A stretch of 9,278 nucleotides of DNA from CAZYWA01 sp964650975 [NCBI: uncultured bacterium] (GTDB lineage: Bacteria > JADJOY01). A program made the position numbers and the translations under genes. Below are positions 1 through 5,530 of the stretch, in pieces. The stretch spans positions 1 to 9,278 of the forward strand of contig CAZYWA010000101.1 of the NCBI GenBank assembly GCA_964650975.1, read 5' to 3'. The notes beneath the pieces are model-generated. The model had not been told where the DNA came from and ran no database searches. It saw only the letters and a program-made list of their open reading frames with translations. The number at the start of each line of letters is the position of its first letter. Within the stretch, counting starts at the first letter, position 1.

Positions 1-1
1 G

Positions 2-58
2 CCGGGCCGCGCCAAGCTCCGCGACGGGCGAGCCGGGGCGGATAGCGACCGCTTCTAG
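2..58 (+). CDS. Possible 3' end of an upstream gene (partial)
   Basis: Reading from base 2 gives 18 codons ending in a TAG at 56-58, with residues ending RAGADSDRF. Third positions are G or C in 16 of the 18 codons, slightly better than the other two plus frames, which is the only evidence. Just after the stop the sequence becomes less GC-rich and loses codon bias, as expected at a gene end. The fragment is too short for any family assignment. Frame 3 also stays open to a TAG at 117-119, so the choice of frame is uncertain. Confidence 0.25.
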   Translation, partial: PGRAKLRDGRAGADSDRF

Positions 59-131
59 TCGATCGCCAAAACGTATGACTGTCGCTTCTAAGAAGCGTAT
101 GGCGGAGATGACCGTCTAGCAGCAGCTTCTA
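51..131 (+). repeat. Three GCTTCTA heptamers with a 15-bp palindrome
   Basis: GCTTCTA occurs at 51-57, 84-90 and 125-131, all in the same orientation. The middle copy is part of an odd palindrome at 83-97, CGCTTCT-A-AGAAGCG, with seven-base arms. CGTATG also occurs on both sides of the palindrome, at 72-77 and 96-101. The stretch is intergenic and less GC-rich than its surroundings. A dimeric regulator site with accessory half-sites is one reading. A short RNA hairpin is another, but the one-base loop makes that unlikely. No known motif is recognised. Confidence 0.4.
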
Positions 132-163
132 TCGTAGCGAAACAAGTGCGTTGTGATGGGTAC

Positions 164-280
164 ATGGCGCCGGGCGGGGCCTCCGGGTACTGGAATGCGA
201 ATCATCCATACCGCTTGCCGGTTGATATGGCGGTCGCGTTCCTGCTCGTCGTATTCGCCTTCGGGTTGTCGAGCCCGTGA
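164..280 (+). CDS. Possible small membrane peptide (38 aa)
   Basis: An ATG at 164 opens 38 codons ending at a TGA at 278-280. The N-terminal half is polar and aromatic (MAPGGASGYWNANHPYRLP). The C-terminal half is a hydrophobic stretch (MAVAFLLVVFAFGL) long enough to span or insert in a membrane. A GTG at 146 is an alternative in-frame start. No good Shine-Dalgarno sequence is seen: GATGGG at 155-160 lies only three bases before the ATG. Codon bias is weaker than in the large genes. A hairpin (283-304) follows two bases after the stop, which slightly supports a real short transcription unit. It could equally be a chance frame in an intergenic region. No family is recognised. Confidence 0.3.
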   Translation: MAPGGASGYWNANHPYRLPVDMAVAFLLVVFAFGLSSP

Positions 281-282
281 TT

Positions 283-304
283 CGCGGGGCCCGAAGCCCT
301 CGCG
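283..304 (+). terminator. Hairpin just after the small peptide frame
   Basis: CGCG (283-286) pairs with CGCG (301-304), and GGGC (287-290) pairs with GCCC (296-299). There is a bulged T at 300 and a CCGAA loop. The eight-base-pair GC stem begins two bases after the TGA of the candidate small peptide. No U-tract follows, so intrinsic termination is only possible, not shown. Confidence 0.3.
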
Positions 305-322
305 CTAACCTTACGGCGCGGC

Positions 323-353
323 TTGGACGCGTTTTTCCAGGCCGTGGTAGGGT
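323..353 (+). promoter_or_regulatory. Weak sigma-70-like promoter candidate for the operon
   Basis: TTGGAC at 323-328 and TAGGGT at 348-353 are 19 bases apart and resemble degenerate -35 and -10 boxes. Transcription would begin near 360, about 33 bases before the ATG of the PP-loop gene. Both boxes match the consensus only in part and the spacer is long. The call rests on position as much as on sequence. Confidence 0.25.
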
Positions 354-392
354 CGATGCACCTCCCGGTTCGCGGCGTATCCCACCTCGCGC

Positions 393-1475
393 ATGGCTTC
401 GCTCCGCGCTCGAATCGCGCGTCGGCTCTATCTCGACTGGCCTGCGCTCGGGGCGCGGGCCGTGGCGGTGCGTCACGTGTTGCAGGCGGCGAGCGATTGG
501 GGGCACGCGCTTGGCTCGATGACGCGAGCGGGGCTCGCGGGTGAGCGGCGCTGCGCGCGCTGCGGGATCGACGCGCGGATTCTCGGGATCTGGCTCGACA
601 CCAATGACGTATGCAATGAGTGCGTCGACGCGGCGAGCGGCGAGCGGCGGTCGAGCGAGACCGTGCGGAGCACGGAGTCTCCGCACTCCTGGCGCGATCG
701 AATCGCCGATCCAGTCGCGGCGGGCCTGCTCACACCGCGCCCCGGGCGCGGCGCTGTCGACGCGCTGGTCGCGCTCTCCGGAGGCAAGGACAGTCTCGCG
801 ACGCTCTTGATCGCGAAGCGCGAGCTAGGGCTCAGCGTCGCGGCGCTGACGCTCGACAACGGATTTCTGCTCGATCCCGCGCTCGCGGCGTGCCGCTCGT
901 GGTGCGACGAGCTCGACGCGCCGCTCACGGTGATCCGGGACGCGATGCACGACGACGTGCGTGGCGCGCTCGCGAGGCGGAATTTGACGCCTTGGCCGTG
1001 TGTCGCGTGCTTCGATCGGCTGAGCCGGGCGCTGATCACGGAAGCGACGCGACTCGGCGGGCCGGCGATCGTCACCGGTCTGCGGTATCGCTGGCCTGGA
1101 GGCAGCGCTTGCGCGCGCGCGAGCCAGGCGTTCGCCGCGTATGCTCCGTCGCCGGCGGCGGAAACGCTGTGGGTGGTGAATCTCCCGGCAGCCGTCGGGC
1201 TCGCCGAGGCCGAGGAGCGCGAGTTGCTGGCGCGGCACGGCTGGGCCGACCCAGGGATCGCGGGCCATTCGACCAATTGCCTGCTTCCGGCGCATTTCGA
1301 GCGGCTTCACCTCGAGCGCCTCGGCCGCCCGCACGAGTCCGCGCGCTTCGTGTCGCTCGAGGCGCGGCAAGGTGTCATCTCGCGCGAGGTGGCGATCGAG
1401 CGGACGCGCGCGGACGCGCCACCGGCGTGGCATCGCGACGAGATCGAGCGGCGGCTTGCGCAGGATCCGCGATGA
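393..1475 (+). CDS. PP-loop ATP pyrophosphatase, TtuA/TtcA- or WbpG-like (sulfur or amide transfer)
   Basis: This 360-residue soluble protein has the PP-loop SGGKDS at residues 129-134, the ATP-adenylating signature of N-type ATP pyrophosphatases. A Cys4 knuckle precedes it (C54, C57, C74, C77, in the form CARC...CNEC). Such knuckles occur in TtuA-type tRNA thiolases and in WbpG-like sugar amidotransferases. C203 and C206 (PCVAC) and C296 (HSTNC) reproduce the CxxC plus distant Cys arrangement that holds a [4Fe-4S] cluster in TtcA/TtuA; the gap of about 90 residues is also similar. TtuA's C-terminal zinc finger is absent. An extra 50 or so residues precede the first knuckle. ATG 393 is the first possible start after the in-frame TAG at 348; no Shine-Dalgarno is evident. 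First gene of a three-gene operon. Membership of the PP-loop family is solid. Whether the product is a thiolated or amidated molecule, and whether the substrate is tRNA, sugar or peptide, is unknown. Confidence 0.9.
   Translation: MASLRARIARRLYLDWPALGARAVAVRHVLQAASDWGHALGSMTRAGLAGERRCARCGIDARILGIWLDTNDVCNECVDAASGERRSSETVRSTESPHSWRDRIADPVAAGLLTPRPGRGAVDALVALSGGKDSLATLLIAKRELGLSVAALTLDNGFLLDPALAACRSWCDELDAPLTVIRDAMHDDVRGALARRNLTPWPCVACFDRLSRALITEATRLGGPAIVTGLRYRWPGGSACARASQAFAAYAPSPAAETLWVVNLPAAVGLAEAEERELLARHGWADPGIAGHSTNCLLPAHFERLHLERLGRPHESARFVSLEARQGVISREVAIERTRADAPPAWHRDEIERRLAQDPR
1462..1465 (+). promoter_or_regulatory. Shine-Dalgarno-like AGGA before the bridging small frame
   Basis: AGGA at 1462-1465 lies six bases before the ATG at 1472, a normal spacing. 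It sits inside the last codons of the PP-loop gene. It gives modest support for translation of the 35-codon frame that begins there. Confidence 0.3.
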
Positions 1476-1579
1476 CGCGTGGCTGGCCGATCGATCGCGA
1501 CGGACGCGAGGGACCGCGTCCGGGACCGCGTCCCGCCAGCCGATCGAGATCGAGTAGCGCCGAGGGCACTGCGACGTGA
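1472..1579 (+). CDS. Possible 35-aa peptide bridging two operon genes
   Basis: The frame starts at an ATG overlapping the stop of the PP-loop gene (ATGA, 1472-1475). It ends at a TGA overlapping the GTG start of the acyltransferase gene (GTGA, 1576-1579). Translational coupling on both sides would therefore be possible. The peptide begins MTRGWPIDRDGREG, has a GPRPGPRP repeat, and ends in a Ser/Arg-rich tail SRSRSSSAEGTAT. It has no Cys and no membrane segment. Third positions are G or C in 24 of 35 codons, clearly below the 18 of 20 at the start of each downstream gene, and it uses AGA. This weakens the case. It may be a small protein, a modified peptide substrate, or only a coupling leader. 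Confidence 0.3.
   Translation: MTRGWPIDRDGREGPRPGPRPASRSRSSSAEGTAT
1511..1533 (+). repeat. Tandem 12-bp repeat in the intergenic segment
   Basis: GGACCGCGTCC occurs at 1511-1521 and again at 1523-1533, a period of 12 bases. In the bridging small frame it encodes the GPRP-GPRP duplication. It is probably a local slippage product. Confidence 0.6.
1562..1566 (+). promoter_or_regulatory. Ribosome binding site supporting the GTG start at 1576
   Basis: GAGGG at 1562-1566 is nine bases before the GTG at 1576. An in-frame TAG at 1555-1557 excludes an earlier start, so this site and the stop together fix the acyltransferase start as GTG 1576. Confidence 0.5.
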
Positions 1580-2643
1580 TCCGGGTCGAAGCGCTGACAG
1601 CGAGCCACGGCGCCAGCTTCGACGCGTTCGTCGAGGCGCATCCGCTCGGCTCGGTGTTTCACACTCGCGACTGGATCGAGAACGCGTGCGCGAGTGTCGG
1701 CGCCGAGCCGCGAACGCTGGTGGCCTGGGACGTCGAGCGTGGCGCGATCGTCGGCGCCCTGCCGCTCGCATTGCTGTGGAGCGCGATGCGCGGGCGACGG
1801 TTGCTTTCGATCCCGTTCTGCCGCTATTTGCCGCCGCTCGGCGACTCCCCGGCGACGGTGGCCGCGCTGACCGAGCGCGCCGCGCAGGTCGCGCGCGACG
1901 AGCGCTGTGCCTTCCTCGAGCTGCGCTCGGGACCGCTGCCCGAGCTGCCCCTGAACGCCGAGGCGCGCACGTTCTTCGACAACTGGAGCATCGATCTGAG
2001 CGGCGGCGAAGAGGCGTGCTGGTCGCGACTCCACGCGCGCGGCACGCGCCGCGCGATCCGGTTCGCGCGAGGCCATGGAGTCGAGGTGCGGCGCACCTCC
2101 GGCCGCGAAGGATTCGCGATCCTCGCGCGGCTCGACGGGGCCACGCGCCGTCGTCAGGGCGTGCCGCGGCATCCGCCGGCTTTCATCCGCGGCCTCGACC
2201 AGCGCTTCGAGGCCAGCGGCCGCACATTGCTCCTGATCGCGTTCGCCAACGGCGAGCCGATCGCCGCCGAGCTGGCGCTGCGCCACGGGCGCACCTGGCA
2301 CGGCATCCTGGGCGTCGACGCGGGCCGCGAAGCGCGCTCGCGCCGCGCCAGCACGCTGCTCGTGTGGGAGGCGATCCGTCACGCGATCGCCGACGGCGCT
2401 TCCCGATTCGATCTCGGCCCCGCGCATCGCGCCAACCTCGGCCTCGCCGATTTCAAGCGCCATTTCGGGGCCACCGCGACGCCGGCCGGCGTGGTGACCC
2501 TGACGCTCGACGCGACCGCACGCGCTCCCGACGACGAGCACCTCGATCGCCCCGCGATCCGCCTGGCGAGGCGTACGCTCGCCGCCCTTCCCGACTCGAT
2601 GCACCGCATGGTCTCGCAGCTGCTGGCGCGCGAGGTCGCATGA
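1576..2643 (+). CDS. FemAB-like GNAT acyltransferase
   Basis: This 355-residue soluble protein has the layout of FemAB-related acyltransferases, including those associated with PEP-CTERM/exopolysaccharide loci. An N-terminal half carries the GSVFHTRDWIE and VGALPLALLWS segments, followed by a SIPFCRYLPPLG stretch. The C-terminal GNAT fold (residues about 150-300) has RRAIRFA, a GEPIAAELALRHG strand pair, and the closing FDLGPAHRANLGLADFKRHFG motif. FemAB proteins transfer amino acids from aminoacyl-tRNA to peptidoglycan precursors. GNAT relatives use acyl-CoA, and the donor here cannot be read from sequence. The GTG start is set by an in-frame TAG 18 bases upstream. The gene overlaps the following radical SAM start by ATGA, so the two are co-translated. 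No signal peptide is seen, so it acts in the cytoplasm or at the inner membrane face. Family assignment is firm; substrate is unknown. Confidence 0.88.
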   Translation: MIRVEALTASHGASFDAFVEAHPLGSVFHTRDWIENACASVGAEPRTLVAWDVERGAIVGALPLALLWSAMRGRRLLSIPFCRYLPPLGDSPATVAALTERAAQVARDERCAFLELRSGPLPELPLNAEARTFFDNWSIDLSGGEEACWSRLHARGTRRAIRFARGHGVEVRRTSGREGFAILARLDGATRRRQGVPRHPPAFIRGLDQRFEASGRTLLLIAFANGEPIAAELALRHGRTWHGILGVDAGREARSRRASTLLVWEAIRHAIADGASRFDLGPAHRANLGLADFKRHFGATATPAGVVTLTLDATARAPDDEHLDRPAIRLARRTLAALPDSMHRMVSQLLAREVA

Positions 2644-3692
2644 TTCCGGCCACCACGCTGTGGCGCTCCTTCCACGTGTGGCGCTCGTGGCGCGCGGGAC
2701 GCAGGGTGCCGCTCTCGATCACCTACTTCGTGAACGGCCAGTGCAACCTGCGTTGCCGCGGTTGCTTCTTCTTCGAGCATCCGCCGGACGGCGACCCGGA
2801 CGCCGAGCTCGCGTCGAGCCTCGGCGACCTCGACACCACCCAGGCCAAGTCGCTGATCGACGACGTGGCCCGTATGGGCGTGCCGTTCCTGGAGCTGGTG
2901 GGCGGCGAGCCGTTCCTGCGCCGCGACCTGATCGAGCTCGCCCGGCATGCCCGCCGGCGCGGCCTGTGGTGCGGCGTCACCACCAATGGGACGCGTTTCA
3001 CCGACGACCTGGCGCGCGCCGCACGCGCCGCGTTTCGCACCGTGTTCGTGTCGATCGACGGCTTCGAGTCCGCGCACGACGCGGTCCGCGGCACCGGCAG
3101 CTATGCGAAGAGCCTCGACGGTCTGCGTCGATTGATCCGGGCTCCCGGCGCGGCGCTAGTGGGAGTGAGCACCATCGTGGGACCCGAGAACGTCGCCAGC
3201 TTGCCGGTCTTCGCGGACCACGTGCGATCGCTCGGCGTCCAGCAGCTGGTGCTGTCCTCGGGCCTCGCCCCGGCCCCCGCGATCGATCCGGCGGCCGCCG
3301 CACCGGTGCTCGCGCGCTTCAAGCAGATGCGTCGCGAGCTACCGGCCTTCCTGCCGCAAGACGAGCGCTTCTTCGACGCTCTCCTCGGCTTCTACCGCGG
3401 CGAGGGCCGCTACGGCTGCCACGTCGATCAGCTGCTTCACGTCTCGGTTTCGCCCACGGGCGAAGCGTCCGCGTGCTGCATGTGGCCGGTGCCACTCGGT
3501 CCGGCGCGCGATCGCCAGCTGAGCCGGACGCTCGCGGCCACCACCACTGCGACTCTCGCGCCAGTCGCCAAGTGCAGCGGCTGTGCCCGCCACGACTACG
3601 CCTACACGATGAATCTCTTCCAGCGACCCCTGCCGAGACTCGTGTCGGAAGGACTGGCCCTCGCGCGGGGGCGCAGCCTCGGAGCGCCGTAA
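2640..3692 (+). CDS. Radical SAM protein with C-terminal SPASM/twitch-type cysteines
   Basis: This 350-residue protein has CNLRCRGC at residues 35-42, the CxxxCxxC [4Fe-4S] site that cleaves S-adenosylmethionine. LVGGEPFLR (86-94) is the SAM-binding GGE motif, and TTNGT and VSIDG are the usual barrel strands. A second cysteine set follows: C260 (GCHVD), C279-C280 (SACCMWP) and C312/C315 (CSGC). The pattern is that of a SPASM or twitch domain, which holds one or two auxiliary clusters in enzymes that modify peptides, sugars or cofactors. The start is ATG 2640, overlapping the acyltransferase stop by ATGA, with GAGGT just upstream. The frame stays open far upstream to 1479, but that segment runs through the acyltransferase gene and lacks protein-like sequence. 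It is the last gene of the operon, closed by a GC-rich hairpin. No RiPP recognition domain is seen at the N terminus. Reaction and substrate are unknown. Confidence 0.93.
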   Translation: MIPATTLWRSFHVWRSWRAGRRVPLSITYFVNGQCNLRCRGCFFFEHPPDGDPDAELASSLGDLDTTQAKSLIDDVARMGVPFLELVGGEPFLRRDLIELARHARRRGLWCGVTTNGTRFTDDLARAARAAFRTVFVSIDGFESAHDAVRGTGSYAKSLDGLRRLIRAPGAALVGVSTIVGPENVASLPVFADHVRSLGVQQLVLSSGLAPAPAIDPAAAAPVLARFKQMRRELPAFLPQDERFFDALLGFYRGEGRYGCHVDQLLHVSVSPTGEASACCMWPVPLGPARDRQLSRTLAATTTATLAPVAKCSGCARHDYAYTMNLFQRPLPRLVSEGLALARGRSLGAP

Positions 3693-3693
3693 G

Positions 3694-3711
3694 CGGCCCG
3701 CTCAGGGGCCG
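3694..3711. terminator. GC hairpin between convergent genes
   Basis: CGGCCC (3694-3699) and GGGCCG (3706-3711) form a perfect six-base-pair stem with a GCTCAG loop. It lies in the 29 bases between the stops of the two convergent radical SAM genes. No U-tract follows on either strand, so it would be a weak or factor-assisted bidirectional terminator. Confidence 0.4.
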
Positions 3712-3721
3712 TCGGGGACCT

Positions 3722-5251
3722 TCAGGTGAGCGCGGGGCGCAACCCCGGACGTGGCGGCGTCGGCTGCGACCGGAGGCCCAGCACCGAACGCAGGCGGAAC
3801 GCGAGCCCCACCCGCACCGTCATCAGGAAATCGCGCACCGCGCCCGCGTCGACGAAGAGCGGGTAGCTCGCGAGGTGCACGAGCTGGGCGAGCGTTCCCC
3901 ATCGTCGTCGCATGATCCGCGCCAGCAACGGACGCAGCCAGGGTGGCGCGCCGACGTAAGCGGGCACCATGCGCGACAGCGCGAACGCGACGTCGCCGTG
4001 CGGGTGGCGAAGGGGCGAGCGGCCGTGGTAGCTGCCGCGGCCGTCCTCGATCGCCGCGCGATCGTCGGTCGAGAGCAGCCCGCGCTCGACGCAGGTCTCC
4101 ATGAGCGGCGTGCCCGGGAGCGGGAAGAACACGAAGCTCTTGACCGAGTCGGCGCCGCTGCGCGCGGCGAGCTCCACGGTCGACCACATCTCCTCGGGCG
4201 TCTCGTCCGGAAAGCCGAAGATCACGTCGACGTAGAGGTGGATTCCGGCCGCGCGGATCATGCGCGCGGCCTCGAGCACGCGCGCCGTGGGCATGGGCCG
4301 CGCGCGGATCTCCTCGTTGAGCCGCTCGCTTCCCACTTCGAGGCCCATCGCGAGCTCGGTGCAGCCGGCGTCCTTCAGCGCCCCGAGCATCCGCTCGTTC
4401 ACCAGCAGCGGATAGGCATTTCCCCAGAACGGGAGGTCCACGCGACGACGGTAGAGCGGCGCCAGCTCCTCCACCCAGCGCTCGTCGAGGGCGAAGAGCT
4501 CGTCGACGAACGCGATCGTGCGCGGCGCGTGTCGCGTCTTCGCTTCCTCGAGCTCGGCGACGACGCTTTCGGGTGAACGCCTGCGCAGGAACTTCCCGTC
4601 GCGCTCGCGGTTCAGCTCCTGGAGCGCGGTATTCGTGCAGTACGTACAGCGGAACGGACAGCCGCGCAGCGTGTTGCACGCGAGCGCCATCTCCGCCACT
4701 CCTTCGGCGCGAAACAGCGCGCGATCGGGAAACGGCAGCGCGTCGAGATCCTGCCGCAGCTCGCGCGGCGGGCCCTCGACCAGCGTGCCGTCCTCACGAC
4801 GGGTCCAGAGACCGGGAATCGACTCGGTCGAGGAGCGGCTTTCGAGCGCTCGGGCCAGCTCGCGGATCGTGTCCTCGCCGTCGCCCACGCACACGTAGTC
4901 GGCCCAGCCGGCTTCCAGGGTGCGTCGGGGCAGCATCGTGGCGTGCACGCCGCCCACCAGCACCGGCACGCGCAGCCGCTCCCGGACCAGCCGCCCGAAG
5001 CGCGAGAGGCCCGGCACCAGATTGGTCCACGCCGAGACCGCCACCAGATCGGGATGGAAACCACGCACCCGCTCCAGGATCTCGTCCCACGTGGGGCCGA
5101 GAAGCGACAGCGCACCCAGGTTCGCGTACGGGTGATTGCGGAAGCCGGGATCGAAGACCAGCCCGACGTCGTGGCCGTCGGCGCGCAAGGCCGCCGCGAG
5201 GTACTCGATCGCGATCGATTCGGCGACCTGGTGAAAAAAAAGAACTCGCAC
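3722..5251 (-). CDS. B12-binding-domain radical SAM enzyme (BchE-like class)
   Basis: This 509-residue protein has an N-terminal B12-binding (Rossmann) domain at about residues 1-140. It begins MRVLFFHQVAESIAIEYLAA and includes VPVLVGGVHATMLP and the YVCVGDGEDTIREL strand. The radical SAM domain follows, with the cluster site CPFRCTYC (C198, C202, C205), FVDELF (248-253), GLEVGSERLNEEI (303-315) and DVIFGFPDETPEEM (342-355). Enzymes of this class use cobalamin and SAM for methylations, cyclisations or other radical reactions on lipids, peptides, pigments or antibiotics. The C-terminal 130 or so residues are less typical. The start is GTG 5251, where the conserved first strand begins, with AGGCGG seven bases upstream. 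A longer version to 5500 would overlap the kinase gene and add low-complexity sequence. An eight-T run covers codons 4-6. The gene is convergent with the three-gene operon and divergent from the kinase gene. Substrate is unknown. Confidence 0.94.
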   Translation of the reverse strand: MRVLFFHQVAESIAIEYLAAALRADGHDVGLVFDPGFRNHPYANLGALSLLGPTWDEILERVRGFHPDLVAVSAWTNLVPGLSRFGRLVRERLRVPVLVGGVHATMLPRRTLEAGWADYVCVGDGEDTIRELARALESRSSTESIPGLWTRREDGTLVEGPPRELRQDLDALPFPDRALFRAEGVAEMALACNTLRGCPFRCTYCTNTALQELNRERDGKFLRRRSPESVVAELEEAKTRHAPRTIAFVDELFALDERWVEELAPLYRRRVDLPFWGNAYPLLVNERMLGALKDAGCTELAMGLEVGSERLNEEIRARPMPTARVLEAARMIRAAGIHLYVDVIFGFPDETPEEMWSTVELAARSGADSVKSFVFFPLPGTPLMETCVERGLLSTDDRAAIEDGRGSYHGRSPLRHPHGDVAFALSRMVPAYVGAPPWLRPLLARIMRRRWGTLAQLVHLASYPLFVDAGAVRDFLMTVRVGLAFRLRSVLGLRSQPTPPRPGLRPALT

Positions 5252-5435
5252 GTGACCACCGCCTGGACGCCTAGCTTCGCTCCACGACCGCTCGAGTGCG
5301 AGATCGCTGCTCTGCCACGCCACCGTCACTCGGTCGCCCGGGCCGGTCGGGAGGAGCGCTACATCGAAAACCCTGAGCCTCAAGCTTGTTTCCCGCCGGG
5401 CGGAGGGACCATGCTCCACGCGTGCAGAGATCGGC
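5252..5435. promoter_or_regulatory. Divergent intergenic region (both promoters expected here)
   Basis: The 184 bases separate the divergent starts of the B12 radical SAM gene and the kinase gene, so promoters for both should lie here. No convincing -35/-10 pair is visible on either strand. Small palindromes are present: CAAGCTTG at 5381-5388, and CCGCC-G-GGCGG around 5393-5403. The second touches the Shine-Dalgarno sequence at 5402 and could pair with it. Confidence 0.45.
5402..5407 (+). promoter_or_regulatory. Strong Shine-Dalgarno GGAGGG before an out-of-frame ATG
   Basis: GGAGGG at 5402-5407 is three bases before an ATG at 5411. That ATG is not in frame with the kinase. The kinase ATG at 5436 is 28 bases from this site, too far for direct use, and has only a weak AGAGA in front of it. 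Confidence 0.4.
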
Positions 5436-5530
5436 ATGAGCGAGCTCGACCGCGCGACCGTGACGCCCTCGGCCGTACCGGGACGTCGCGCCGAGCCCAA
5501 GCTCGCGAGTCGTTCGTTCGCCGTCGGTGA
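5411..5530 (+). CDS. Possible overlapping upstream frame (39 aa) at the kinase start
   Basis: An ATG with the best Shine-Dalgarno in the leader (GGAGGG) opens a 39-codon frame that runs across the kinase start. It stops at a TGA at 5528-5530, about 95 bases inside the kinase gene. The peptide starts MLHACRDRHERARPRDRD and is very rich in Arg, as expected of an out-of-frame reading of GC-rich coding DNA. It is therefore more likely a regulatory upstream frame, or nothing, than a functional protein. Confidence 0.2.
   Translation: MLHACRDRHERARPRDRDALGRTGTSRRAQARESFVRRR

Noticed and set aside
1-392. tRNA, riboswitch or mobile-element end in the left non-coding region
   Set aside because: No cloverleaf, riboswitch core, terminal inverted repeat or transposase fragment was seen.
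1375-2604. Long open frame on the minus strand opposite the acyltransferase gene
   Set aside because: It has no recognisable motif, and the plus-strand acyltransferase carries clear family motifs with stop-start coupling downstream.
1479-2639. Upstream extension of the radical SAM frame to a GTG at 1479
   Set aside because: It runs out of frame through the whole acyltransferase gene and gives Arg-rich sequence with no family features; ATG 2640 with an ATGA overlap is the natural start.
5252-5500. Longer form of the B12 radical SAM protein starting at 5500
   Set aside because: The extra 83 residues are low-complexity and overlap the kinase gene. The conserved B12-domain first strand starts at GTG 5251, which has a suitable ribosome site.
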